From Candidatus Aminicenantota bacterium (lineage in GTDB: Bacteria > Acidobacteriota > Aminicenantia > UBA2199): a stretch of 10,335 bases of DNA. Shown in pieces: positions 1 to 8,446 of the stretch (the stretch's first letter is position 1; each line of letters starts with the position of its first letter). A program made the position numbers and the translations under genes. The stretch spans positions 1 to 10,335 of the forward strand of contig JAPKZM010000015.1 in assembly GCA_026393775.1 (NCBI GenBank), read 5' to 3'. The notes beneath the pieces are model-generated. The model worked only from the letters and a program-made list of their open reading frames with translations, ran no database searches and was not told where the DNA came from.

Positions 1-45
1 TATCCTGGCGGATTTGATCGGTCTGTCCCCTAAGGAGACGAAAGT

Positions 46-70
46 AGGGGCACCCCTTGCGGGTGCCCTT
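46..70 (+). terminator. GC-rich hairpin, possible terminator of an upstream gene
   Basis: GGGCACCC (48-55) pairs perfectly with GGGTGCCC (61-68) around a 5-base loop. One A-T and one G-T pair extend the stem to 46 and 70. A true U-tract is missing: the bases after it are CTCAGAATTT. It is therefore a weak intrinsic terminator or simply a stable RNA hairpin. It sits just after the left edge, where the end of an upstream gene is expected, and before the kinase promoter. Confidence 0.4.
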
Positions 71-138
71 CTCAGAATTTGAAATAAGTTCGCTGTTGAA
101 GAAAAAAGCATGGAAAATGGCCAGATAGGGGAGAATAT

Positions 139-167
139 TTGACAATAATGGAGAAAATAATTATAGT
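139..167 (+). promoter_or_regulatory. Sigma70-type promoter of the kinase operon
   Basis: TTGACA (139-144, 6/6 match) and TATAGT (162-167, 5/6) are separated by 17 bases, giving a predicted start of transcription near 174. The resulting leader of about 75 bases ends in a GGGGAG ribosome-binding site (239-244) before the ATG at 250. No operator-like repeat was recognised in the leader. Confidence 0.65.
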
Positions 168-249
168 AAAAATTGAAAATGAAAATGGCTGCGGTGGAAT
201 AAGCGGATACTTGTAATCCGGGCGGCAAGACGGAAAAAGGGGAGCAAGG

Positions 250-2094
<1,845 letters not shown>

Positions 2095-2105
2095 AGGAGA
2101 CTTTC

Positions 2106-3209
2106 ATGTTTGCAAGAAAACAGTTTCGGGGCATTGCGGTTTTTACTTTATTCATCTTCGCATGTTTCACCTTGACCCTGGACTACTCCTATAGTCAGGA
2201 AGAAAACCCATTGCTCAAGGCCCAGGGGTTATACAAGCAGGGGAATTTCATCGAAGCGGTAAAGGTGTTGGAAGTTTTTATAGAAAAGAATAAAAACAAT
2301 GAGACCGAACAGAAACGGCTAGCCGAGGCCAATTACTTGTTGGCAAAAATGTACTACGAGGCGGGAGATGACAGCCAGGTCGAAATGAATCTGGCCAAGG
2401 CCCTCCAGGCCGATCGCGGAATCGGCAGGGACGAAGTGGTTGAATCGTTCAAGAGCATTGTCGATAGATTGCGCAAGGCCCTGCCTGACACCGAGACGCA
2501 CGCCGGTGATGTGAAGAAGATCATAGTCAACGGCGTGGATTTCGAAATGGTCTGGATCCCGCCGGGCGAGTTCCTGATGGGCTCGTCGCCGTTGGGGTTA
2601 ATGGGAAAGAACAACCATGACGAAGTCCCCCAGCACAAAGTGGCGATCAGCAAAGGGTTCTGGTTGGGGAAATTCGAAGTCACTCAACGCCAGTGGGATG
2701 TTGCCGGCTACCCCCTAAGTTATTTTAAAAACGTTGGCCCAAATGCCCCGGTGGAGATGGTTTCATGGACTGATTGCCAGAAATTCATTAAAAAGCTGAA
2801 TGCAAAATCGGATTCGCGTTTCCGATTGCCGACTGAGGCCGAATGGGAGTACGCCTGCCGGGCGGGAGCGACCGTCGAATCCCCTGGAAATTTTGATATT
2901 TTTGCCTGGTACATTCGAAATTCGGGTGGTTCCACTCACCCTGTGGGTCAGAAGCATCCCAATGCTTTTGGCTTGTACGACATGCTGGGCAATGTCTGGG
3001 AATGGTGCGAGGACTGGTATTCCAGGATTTATTATCAGAATAGCCCTGCCATCAATCCGCCGGGACCGCTTGTGGGGAGCAAACGCGTAAATCGGGGCGG
3101 CAGCTACTATGAACTTGAGCCGCGTGTTCGCAACGCCTATCGCAACAGTGATTATCCCGATTACCGCTCTTACCGCCTTGGCTTTCGCCTGGCGAGGACA
3201 GGTGAATAA
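2106..3209 (+). CDS. Exported TPR plus FGE-sulfatase-fold (SUMF1-like) protein, probably non-catalytic
   Basis: The protein has 367 residues. The N-terminus (about 5-30) is a hydrophobic export signal; FAC at 18-20 could be a weak lipobox, so lipoprotein or secreted form is undecided. Residues 35-125 are helical and TPR-like (LYKQGNFIEAVKVLE, then LLAKMYYEAGD). Residues 140-365 are a formylglycine-generating-enzyme/sulfatase fold with its usual signposts: MVWIPPGEFLMGS, EVTQRQWD, VSWTDC, FRLPTEAEWEYACRAG, YDMLGNVWEWCEDWY, RVNRGGSY and LGFR. True FGE uses two cysteines shortly after the RGGSW/Y motif. Here that stretch is SYYELEPRVRNAYRN with none, so sulfatase activation is unlikely and a binding or scaffold role fits better. 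The start is the ATG at 2106, with AAGGAG at 2094-2099; an in-frame TTG further upstream has no support. It follows the kinase by 11 bases, and such pairs are common in bacterial signalling loci. Confidence 0.88.
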   Translation: MFARKQFRGIAVFTLFIFACFTLTLDYSYSQEENPLLKAQGLYKQGNFIEAVKVLEVFIEKNKNNETEQKRLAEANYLLAKMYYEAGDDSQVEMNLAKALQADRGIGRDEVVESFKSIVDRLRKALPDTETHAGDVKKIIVNGVDFEMVWIPPGEFLMGSSPLGLMGKNNHDEVPQHKVAISKGFWLGKFEVTQRQWDVAGYPLSYFKNVGPNAPVEMVSWTDCQKFIKKLNAKSDSRFRLPTEAEWEYACRAGATVESPGNFDIFAWYIRNSGGSTHPVGQKHPNAFGLYDMLGNVWEWCEDWYSRIYYQNSPAINPPGPLVGSKRVNRGGSYYELEPRVRNAYRNSDYPDYRSYRLGFRLARTGE

Positions 3210-3300
3210 CCTTGTGCTTTTTTGCTTTTTTACCTTGTTTTCTGATAAACAGTAACTGAAATTCCGTTTTTCCCAAATAATAAAATGAATTTACGTGCGC

Positions 3301-3329
3301 TTGCAAGCAAAATCCATTTTCATTACAAT
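3301..3329 (+). promoter_or_regulatory. Candidate promoter for the small coiled-coil gene
   Basis: TTGCAA (3301-3306, 4/6) and TACAAT (3324-3329, 5/6) are spaced by 17 bases, with a predicted start near 3336 and a short leader holding GAGGAGG (3341-3347). The -35 box lies inside a perfect 10-base palindrome, GCTTGCAAGC (3299-3308), which might be an operator half or chance. The 145-base gap after the FGE-like gene shows T-rich runs but no hairpin terminator. Confidence 0.4.
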
Positions 3330-3354
3330 CGATAGCGAACGAGGAGGTGCCGCG

Positions 3355-3690
3355 ATGAAAAAACTGATCGTTTTCGTGCTGATTGTCGTTGCCGGCTATT
3401 ACGCCTATCAATACTTCAGCGGCGGCAATCTGACCGCCGAGCAGAAGCAGGTCCAGACCCTGGCGGATGAATTCCAAACCGCCAGACAGCGTTTGAGCCA
3501 GGCCGAACGTTCGGCGGCGGTGGGAGGGTTGGATACCACCAGCGATGCTGACGATGCGATGCATACGGTCGGATTGCTGCAGGAGAAGCTGCAGGCTCTG
3601 AGCGAGAAACTGAGCGAGGAAAAAGCCATCGCCATGGCCGAAAAACTCGCGCGTGAGTTGCGATCTTTCCTGGAGAGGAGGAGTAGATGA
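3355..3690 (+). CDS. Small membrane-anchored coiled-coil protein of unknown function
   Basis: The protein has 111 residues and belongs to no family I recognise. Residues 1-21 (MKKLIVFVLIVVAGYYAYQYF) form one hydrophobic helix after two lysines, which should act as an uncleaved N-terminal anchor. The rest is charged and helical, with two heptad-rich stretches (about 27-54 and 73-108) separated by a Gly/Asp/Thr turn near 58-66, so a helical hairpin or oligomer is likely. The ATG at 3355 is preceded by GAGGAGG with 7-base spacing; an in-frame upstream start at 3295 lies before the predicted promoter and is less likely. The stop TGA overlaps an ATG (ATGA, 3687-3690) that looks like the original start of the reductase, so the two were probably translationally coupled. 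No function can be assigned. Confidence 0.7.
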   Translation: MKKLIVFVLIVVAGYYAYQYFSGGNLTAEQKQVQTLADEFQTARQRLSQAERSAAVGGLDTTSDADDAMHTVGLLQEKLQALSEKLSEEKAIAMAEKLARELRSFLERRSR

Positions 3691-4642
3691 GCAGCCGTAG
3701 AGAATGGTCGGGAAAGTTCTAAAGGAACTGAAGGCGCGCGACCAGGCAATCATCGCTACCAAGGTTCCGCCGGGAAGGCCCGAGATGATTGACCAGATGG
3801 GGGACAAGCTGATTGAGGAGGAGTTCCTGGCGCGCTTGGACCAGTCGCTCGCCCGCCTGCAGACCGATCATGTCGATATTCTTTATCTCCACGGAATCGG
3901 CGATCCCGAGATGCTCAAGCGCCCCGGCTTGCTGGCGGCGATCGATAAGGCAAAGAAAACGAAGAAAGCCAGCTTTGTCGGCTTCTCCACCCACCGCGGC
4001 ATGAGCGAATGCCTGGAGTTCGCGGCTCAAGACGGCCGTTATGACGTCATCCTGACCTCGATCAACTATTCTATGTACGACGACCAGGCGCTGCTGCAGG
4101 CGATGAAGAAGGCCGCCGCCGCCGGCATCGGCCTGGTGGCCATGAAGACCCAGTGCAAACAGGCCTGGTACCGCGAAGCCCAGCCGGCCGAGACGAAGAA
4201 GTTCTACGAGGGGGATATCTGGCACGGCGCCCTGCTCAAGTGGGCGCTGCACCTGGAATCGGTGACCACCGCCGTTCCCGGCTACACGACTTTCGAGCAG
4301 CTGGAGGCCGATTGGCCGGTGGCGTTCAACCTGGACTACACGCCCGATGAGGTCAAGTTCCTCGCCGACCGCGACGTTCGCCTGGCGCTGGGCAACGCCT
4401 GCCGCCAATGCGGCGGCTGCGCCGTCTCCTGCCCATCCGGGGCCGACGTCCCCTCACTGGTGCGAGCCCACATGTACGCCGCCGACTATGGCAATTTCCC
4501 CGAGATGCGCCGCGCTCTGGACGAGATCCCAACCGCCCGCGGGCTTCAGGCCTGCACCGGCTGCGGGGAATGCCGGGCCGCCTGCGTGCGCGGCGTCCAG
4601 ATCTCCCGCCGCCTTGCGGAACTGAAAGCTATTTTCGCCTGA
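3687..4642 (+). pseudogene. Aldo/keto reductase with C-terminal 2x[4Fe-4S] domain, N-terminus deleted
   Basis: This is an Fe-S-linked aldo/keto reductase (COG1453 style) cut at its N-terminus. The longest remaining frame starts at ATG 3704 (312 residues). It enters the TIM barrel at MVGKVLKELKARDQAIIATK, retaining the active-site Lys (residue 20) and His (63, in LYLHGIG). The first strands carrying the catalytic Asp and Tyr are absent. The C-terminus has two clusters, CRQCGGCAVSC (Cys233, 236, 239, 243) and CTGCGECRAAC (284, 287, 290, 294). A well-placed ATG at 3687, with GGAGG upstream and ATGA overlap with the preceding gene, encodes MSSRREW, like the start of a Tat signal. It then stops at 3720-3722 in a different frame. 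A frame-changing deletion joining the Tat start to mid-domain explains this; an assembly error is the alternative. Its 3' end overlaps mtnA by 14 bases, tail to tail. Confidence 0.8.
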
Positions 4643-5684
4643 GTTCCTTCAACGAGGCGAGCGCCGTAGCGAACGGGGGGTGGAGGACTTTTTCTTCCGT
4701 GACGATGGCCGTGATCAATGATGCCGGCGTGATGTCGAATGCCGGATTGAAAACCCGGGTTTCCGGCAGCGCTGTCATTTGGCCGCAAAACTGGGTGACT
4801 TCATCCGCGTCCCGCTCCTCGATGGGGATGCGATCCCCGTCGCGGGTCCGTAGGTCTATGGAAGACAGTGGAGCGGCCACGTAGAACGGAACGCCGTGAT
4901 AGCTGGCCAGGACGGCCAGCGCATAGGTACCGATCTTGTTGGCGGTGTCGCCGTTGGCGGCAATGCGGTCGGCGCCGACGATCACCGCTTGGACCATCCC
5001 TTTCTTCATGACGAATCCGGCCGCATTGTCGATGATCAGGGTGACCGGGATCTGCTCCCGCTGAAGTTCCCAAACGGTCAGCCTCGCCCCCTGCAGATAG
5101 GGACGGGTTTCCCCGGCGATCACCTTGATGTCCTTACCTTTTTCCCTGGCGGCGCGAATCACCCCCAGAGCTGTGCCATAACCGCCCGTTGCCAAAGCTC
5201 CGGCATTGCAATGGGTCAGCACTGTATAGCCGCTTTGAAGCAGCTCCTGGCCGTTCTCGCCGATGCGGCGGTTGATGGCGAAATCCTCTTTGTCCATGGC
5301 AATGGCTGCGGCGATCAGTTTTTCCTGCAGCCGGGAAAAATCTGTCTTGTTCTCGCGGAAGACCTTTTCCATACGCGTTGCCGCCCAGAAAAGGTTCACC
5401 GCCGTCGGCCGGGTGGCGGTGATGACGGCCACGATATCCTTGAATTTCTCATCTAGATAAGCAGGATTTTTTACGTTGGGGTCATCCCGCAATCCAATCA
5501 CTCCCAGGGCGATGCCCATGGCGGCGGCAATGCCAATGGCCGGAGCGCCGCGGATGACCATCTCCTTGATGCTTTTGGCCACCTCCAGGTGGTTGCGGTG
5601 GACGATGAATTTTTCGACGGCCGGCAGCTGGCGTTGATCTAGCATGACTACGGCGCCCTCTTTCCATTCGATGACCGGATACAT
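4629..5684 (-). CDS. mtnA: S-methyl-5-thioribose-1-phosphate isomerase
   Basis: MtnA isomerises the cyclic aldose 5-methylthioribose-1-phosphate to 5-methylthioribulose-1-phosphate in the cytoplasmic methionine salvage pathway. The 351 residues match the normal family length. Recognisable blocks are YPVIEWKEGAVVMLDQ at the N-terminus, MVIRGAPAIGIAAAMG (42-57), the catalytic Cys159 in THCNAGALATGGYGTALG, ETRPYLQGARLT (192-203), and the catalytic Asp239 in VGADRIAANGDTANKIGTY. The closing blocks are FYVAAPLSSIDL and FNPAFDITPASLITAIVTE. The eIF2B-alpha/ribose-1,5-bisphosphate isomerase relatives are less likely given these MtnA-type blocks. I chose the ATG at 5684: AAGGAG lies 9 bases before it, and the predicted promoter start (about 5709) rules out the two upstream in-frame ATGs. 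No other salvage gene is in the window. It runs against the reductase and overlaps its end. Confidence 0.95.
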   Translation of the reverse strand: MYPVIEWKEGAVVMLDQRQLPAVEKFIVHRNHLEVAKSIKEMVIRGAPAIGIAAAMGIALGVIGLRDDPNVKNPAYLDEKFKDIVAVITATRPTAVNLFWAATRMEKVFRENKTDFSRLQEKLIAAAIAMDKEDFAINRRIGENGQELLQSGYTVLTHCNAGALATGGYGTALGVIRAAREKGKDIKVIAGETRPYLQGARLTVWELQREQIPVTLIIDNAAGFVMKKGMVQAVIVGADRIAANGDTANKIGTYALAVLASYHGVPFYVAAPLSSIDLRTRDGDRIPIEERDADEVTQFCGQMTALPETRVFNPAFDITPASLITAIVTEEKVLHPPFATALASLKELRRK

Positions 5685-5715
5685 TAGGGTGTTCTCCTTT
5701 TTTTTGGACATGTCA

Positions 5716-5744
5716 ATTATATGGGATTCAGCGCTAAGTGGCAA
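5716..5744 (-). promoter_or_regulatory. Sigma70-type promoter of mtnA
   Basis: Read on the minus strand, TTGCCA (5744-5739, 5/6) and TATAAT (5721-5716, 6/6) are separated by 17 bases. Transcription should start near 5709, leaving a leader of about 25 bases that contains the AAGGAG site at 5699-5694. This fixes the mtnA start at 5684. No SAM-riboswitch-like leader fits in so short a space. Confidence 0.65.
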
Positions 5745-5789
5745 GGGACGGCGATTGATAAAAAATTTCGTTGGCGCTTGTTTTTTTAA

Positions 5790-5819
5790 TTGAAATATGG
5801 TAATTTAACAAAGTAAAAT
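5790..5819 (+). promoter_or_regulatory. Candidate promoter of the exported TPR gene
   Basis: TTGAAA (5790-5795, 5/6) and TAAAAT (5814-5819, 5/6) are separated by 18 bases in an AT-rich stretch that diverges from the mtnA promoter. The start would be near 5826, giving a leader of about 100 bases before the ATG at 5930. AT-rich sequence makes chance matches easier here than at the other promoters. Confidence 0.4.
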
Positions 5820-5846
5820 TTTTAGGCCGGACAAAGAAAAAGTGCC

Positions 5847-5933
5847 ATGAAAAATTATGGTTTAGTGCATCATGTAAATAGATTTTGCCGTCTAATCAGT
5901 AATGAATGCCATAAACAAGGGAGGCTTGCATGA
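5847..5933 (+). other. Possible 28-residue leader ORF overlapping the TPR gene start
   Basis: An ATG at 5847 opens 28 codons (beginning MKNYGLVHHVNRFCRL) and stops at TGA 5931-5933, overlapping the TPR gene's ATG as ATGA. It lies wholly within the predicted leader transcript. The ribosome-binding site is poor (only A/G-rich AAAGAAAAAG upstream) and the peptide has no recognisable family, so it may be chance. It is recorded because the same ATGA coupling occurs at two other gene joints in this window. Confidence 0.2.
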
Positions 5934-7132
5934 GGAAACTACGCGCGCTGGCGCTGATCGTATTACTGGCCGGTTCGTTCGCCTGGGCCCAGGACATGGA
6001 AAACGCCGGCATCGACTACACCACTGCCCTGACCAAGAAGAGCGGACCGGAACGGATCGCCGCCCTGGAAGCCTACATCAAAAACTACCCCGACCCGGCG
6101 CAGAACGTCTTTACCAAGTGGGCCTATTACTGGCTGACCGTCGACAATTACAACAGCAAGAATTACGACAAGGCCATCCGCAACGGCGAAAAAGCCATCG
6201 CCCTTGGCGGTCTGGAAGCCAAGCTGGAAGCGAGCGCTTACTTGATCTTGGGAAGTTCATTCGGGGTCAAGTCATTTTCCGGCTACAGCCAGGAAAAAGC
6301 GTTGAAATGGGCCGACAAAGCCATCGAATTTTCCCAGAAAAACGAAATCAGCGACATCGCCAAACAGGCCCAAGCCCTGAAGAACGAGCTGTCGGGGGTC
6401 GCCGCCAAGCCGGCTAAAGAATTGACCAGCCTGGAAAAGATCGGCGTTCTGTACACCCAGAAAAAGTATGAAGAGGCGATCAGCAAGTTCAATACCTTCT
6501 CCGAAAGCGAAAAAATTGATGAAAAAATATTTGAAATCTATGCCCGCTCGCTAGTGGCCGCCAACAAGCTCGAGGCCGCGGTCAAGGAATTCAGCGACGC
6601 CTACGCCAAGAACCGCAAGGCGATCAATGCCGAACGCCTGGGCAACATTTACCTGGAAAAGGCCAAGAAAGACAAGAAATTCTACGACCAGGCTATTAAC
6701 TATTATATCGAGGCCGGGCTCCTGTACCAGAATGATAAAAACAGCTCCCGCCAGGCGGCTCTGCTCAAGAATGCCCAGTTCTGGCTGTTCGAAAAGTACG
6801 AATTCAACGCCCGGATCAAGAAGTACAACGCCACAGTGAAGCCGGTCAAGCCGGTGGCCAGCAACGAAAAGGAAATCAAGAAACTGGAGCGCGATTACGA
6901 TAAGCTGGAAAGGCAGCTGAATGAAACCTACGGCGATGTCGAAATGCCCGGATACGAACAGGACAAGCTGGACAAGATCCAGCAGCAGATCGACAAGCTG
7001 CGGGCGGGTAATGCCAAGCCGGCCGACGATCCCAACGCGGCCGCCGCCGCCGAATTGCTGAAGGAACAGCAGCGCATCGAGGCGGAGTTCAAGACCCTCA
7101 CCGCCCAGGCCAAGAAAAAACTGGGATTGTAG
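5930..7132 (+). CDS. Exported TPR and coiled-coil protein of unknown function
   Basis: The protein has 400 residues. MRKLRALALIVLLAGSFAWA is a textbook signal peptide with a likely cut after AWA (residue 20), so the mature protein is periplasmic or secreted. Residues about 30-290 are tandem helical pairs of TPR type: YDKAIRNGEKAIALGG, EKALKWADKAIEFSQK, YEEAISKFNTFSES, LEAAVKEFSDAYAKN and YDQAINYYIEAGLLYQ all show the repeat's small/aromatic spacing. Residues about 312-400 are charged, with heptads (EIKKLERDYDKLERQL, LDKIQQQIDKLRAG, LLKEQQRIEAEFKTL) indicating a coiled coil, split by an Ala/Pro-rich hinge. TPR arrays bind partner proteins, so a scaffold role at the envelope is reasonable, but no specific function can be named. 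GGGAGG at 5919-5924 supports the ATG at 5930. The gene stands alone and is followed by the heptamer repeat array. Confidence 0.88.
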   Translation: MRKLRALALIVLLAGSFAWAQDMENAGIDYTTALTKKSGPERIAALEAYIKNYPDPAQNVFTKWAYYWLTVDNYNSKNYDKAIRNGEKAIALGGLEAKLEASAYLILGSSFGVKSFSGYSQEKALKWADKAIEFSQKNEISDIAKQAQALKNELSGVAAKPAKELTSLEKIGVLYTQKKYEEAISKFNTFSESEKIDEKIFEIYARSLVAANKLEAAVKEFSDAYAKNRKAINAERLGNIYLEKAKKDKKFYDQAINYYIEAGLLYQNDKNSSRQAALLKNAQFWLFEKYEFNARIKKYNATVKPVKPVASNEKEIKKLERDYDKLERQLNETYGDVEMPGYEQDKLDKIQQQIDKLRAGNAKPADDPNAAAAAELLKEQQRIEAEFKTLTAQAKKKLGL

Positions 7133-7178
7133 GTTTGAACTCGGGAATACTGTAAATGGTTGACGCGAGAAGACTAGG

Positions 7179-7294
7179 AAAGGAAAAAGTATAAAGTAAA
7201 AAGTTTAAAGTAAGAAAAAAATATCTTTCCGGGTCTTTTGTAGTCAGGTCGGTTATTTCTTACTTTTTCCTTTATACTTTTTACTTTATACTTC
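7179..7294. repeat. Inverted array of AAAGTAN heptamers
   Basis: The left arm (7179-7213) is five contiguous 7-base units: AAAGGAA, AAAGTAT, AAAGTAA, AAAGTTT, AAAGTAA. The right arm (7260-7294), read on the minus strand, is also five units: GAAGTAT, AAAGTAA, AAAGTAT, AAAGGAA, AAAGTAA. A unique 46-base centre (7214-7259) separates them. Because the arms are inverted copies they can pair over about 25 bases with one mismatch, in more than one register. The array lies between two convergent genes and could terminate transcription from both sides, or be a small non-autonomous mobile repeat. The stop codon of the minus-strand gene (7286-7288) lies inside the right arm. Confidence 0.8.
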
Positions 7295-7744
7295 AGTTTG
7301 CTCAAAGGAAATATTCAGTGTATTAATGTCAATCTTGCGCAAGCTGAGAAACGCCTTCAGGTGGAAGTAGAAGAGGACGAAAAGCAGGTAGAAGGCGACG
7401 TTGGGGCCGGGCAGCACGGCAATGAAGGCGCTGAAAGGCATCAGCAGCAGTTCGACGGCCACGTAGGCCAGACGCCTGTTTTTTTTGCGCCGCAGCCAGT
7501 GCTTCAGCAGGCTGCGGACCTGGTCGATATCCATTTTTTCCCGTGTCTTGACGATGATCTGGTAGCTCGGCATATGTCCCATTACCTTTTGCTTGGAGAT
7601 GTAACGCATCAGATCCGGCAGGTTCTGCTCGATGATGCGCAGCCCCTTGCCGACCAGCTTGCGCTCCGAGGTCAGTTCCGGGAAAGAGCGCAATACCAAT
7701 TTTCGCTTGGCCGCAGACTCGATCTCTATTTCAATTTGTTGCAT
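7286..7744 (-). CDS. Small membrane protein, possibly of the Mit_KHE1 (K+-H+ exchange-related) type
   Basis: The protein has 152 residues. Residues 1-90 are cytoplasmic and charged, ending in a basic stretch (KHWLRRKKNRR, 81-91). Two hydrophobic segments follow (about 93-111 and 116-130), joined by LPGPN, and a short tail ends in FEQTEV. The pattern of a basic segment, a membrane hairpin with a PGPN turn, then FYFHLKAFLSL recalls the Mit_KHE1 family (PF10173) known from mitochondria. I give this as a low-confidence guess from memory of the motif, not a match. The start at 7744 has no Shine-Dalgarno sequence, and the predicted promoter leaves a leader of only about 14 bases. The final codons and stop lie in the heptamer repeat, so repeat insertion may have reset the C-terminus. 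No gene partner is evident; the neighbouring PspC gene is divergent. Confidence 0.7.
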   Translation of the reverse strand: MQQIEIEIESAAKRKLVLRSFPELTSERKLVGKGLRIIEQNLPDLMRYISKQKVMGHMPSYQIIVKTREKMDIDQVRSLLKHWLRRKKNRRLAYVAVELLLMPFSAFIAVLPGPNVAFYLLFVLFYFHLKAFLSLRKIDINTLNISFEQTEV

Positions 7745-7764
7745 TTTTTCACTGACAATCCATA

Positions 7765-7792
7765 ATTATAACCGAAGTAAAATATTTGGCAA
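7765..7792 (-). promoter_or_regulatory. Sigma70-type promoter of the minus-strand membrane protein gene
   Basis: On the minus strand, TTGCCA (7792-7787, 5/6) and TATAAT (7770-7765, 6/6) are spaced by 16 bases. The predicted transcription start near 7758 is only about 14 bases from the ATG at 7744. The -35 box is identical to that of mtnA. Confidence 0.6.
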
Positions 7793-7831
7793 GGGGGAAA
7801 ATCGCCGTTTTCTGACATTTTTTTTGAACCA

Positions 7832-7858
7832 TTGACGCCGTTTCTCCGTTTATACTAT
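7832..7858 (+). promoter_or_regulatory. Weak candidate promoter of the PspC-domain gene
   Basis: TTGACG (7832-7837, 5/6) is followed by overlapping -10 candidates TATACT (7851-7856, spacing 13) and TACTAT (7853-7858, spacing 15). Both spacings are shorter than usual, so the promoter may need an activator or the real elements may differ. The position, 30 bases before the ATG at 7888, is right. Confidence 0.3.
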
Positions 7859-7887
7859 CTAAAGGGTTATTCCCGCAAGGAGGTCTG

Positions 7888-8331
7888 ATGAAAAAACTGT
7901 ACCGCAGCCGTCAAAATCGCATGATCGGAGGTGTTTGCGGCGGAATCGCCGAGTATTTCAATATCGACCCGGTGATCGTGCGCATCGTAGCCGTCGCCTT
8001 TTTTTTCATGGGCGGAGCGGCCTTGCTGGCTTATATCATCGGCCTGATCGTCATTCCCAGCGAGCCGTTCGACCAGCTCGCGGCGGATAAAAAGGCAAGC
8101 GCGCCAGCAACCGCTCAGGTCGCGGCCCCAGCCGCGGGGCGCGCCAACGACATGGTGCCCCTGGCCATGGGCGTCATACTGATCTTTGTCGGCGCCATTT
8201 TCCTGCTGCACAACATCCCTTTTTTCCACCCCTATTACTGGCGGGTGTGGCATTTTGCCCGCAATTTCTTCTGGCCTTCGCTGTTGATCGCCCTTGGCAT
8301 TTTTCTCATTGCCCGCGGCTGGAAGAAATAA
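7888..8331 (+). CDS. PspC-domain membrane protein
   Basis: The protein has 147 residues. Residues 1-58 are a PspC domain: KKLYRSRQNRMIGGVCGGIAEYFNIDPVIVRIV, then a hydrophobic segment ending in IGLIVIPSEP. PspC proteins are inner-membrane factors linked to phage-shock or envelope-stress responses. An Ala/Pro/Lys-rich linker (62-87) leads to a second membrane part with two helices (about 89-108 and 128-143) around a short aromatic loop (FFHPYYWRVWHF). That layout resembles the membrane segments found in LiaF-like or DUF5668-type proteins; this part is inference. No pspA, pspB or pspF is nearby, so the name pspC is not applied. AAGGAGG (7878-7884) lies just before the ATG and gives strong support for the start. 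The gene appears to be transcribed alone. Confidence 0.88.
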   Translation: MKKLYRSRQNRMIGGVCGGIAEYFNIDPVIVRIVAVAFFFMGGAALLAYIIGLIVIPSEPFDQLAADKKASAPATAQVAAPAAGRANDMVPLAMGVILIFVGAIFLLHNIPFFHPYYWRVWHFARNFFWPSLLIALGIFLIARGWKK

Positions 8332-8446
8332 AAGAGACAGTTCGAAGTTCGGATTATAAGAAGACTTGCAAGGCAGTTTCTCCGCTCATTTCCCCATTCT
8401 GGGCATATCAGCAGCTTGCACTATAAGCGGGGTAGTGGTCTGAAAA

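Noticed and set aside
2..82. An open frame from the left edge (ILADLIGLSPKETK...) ending at TGA 80-82, and another ending at TAA 31-33
   Set aside because: Either could be the end of an upstream gene, but too few codons are visible to decide, and the first runs through the hairpin at 46-70.
2511..3209. A functional formylglycine-generating enzyme for sulfatase maturation
   Set aside because: The catalytic cysteine pair of the C-terminal part is missing and no sulfatase gene is nearby.
3210..3250. T-rich stretch after the FGE-like gene as an intrinsic terminator
   Set aside because: Two T-runs are present but no stem precedes them.
3295..3354. Upstream extension of the small coiled-coil gene to 3295
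   Set aside because: It would place coding sequence over the predicted promoter and before the strong GAGGAGG site that serves the ATG at 3355; the extension adds polar residues before a clear membrane anchor.
5685..5744. Longer mtnA start (20 extra residues, including an internal MSKKKENTL)
   Set aside because: The promoter TTGCCA-N17-TATAAT lies over this stretch and AAGGAG is correctly placed for the ATG at 5684; family members begin at the YPVIEWK-like block.
8341..8354. GTTC-N3-GTTC repeat (AGTTCGAAGTTCGG) as a second LexA site
   Set aside because: The spacing of 3 does not match any LexA layout I know and it lies over 190 bases from the lexA promoter.
8381..8436. CCGCT...AGCGG pairing as a terminator after the PspC gene
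   Set aside because: The loop would be about 40 bases with only five pairs and no U-tract follows directly.
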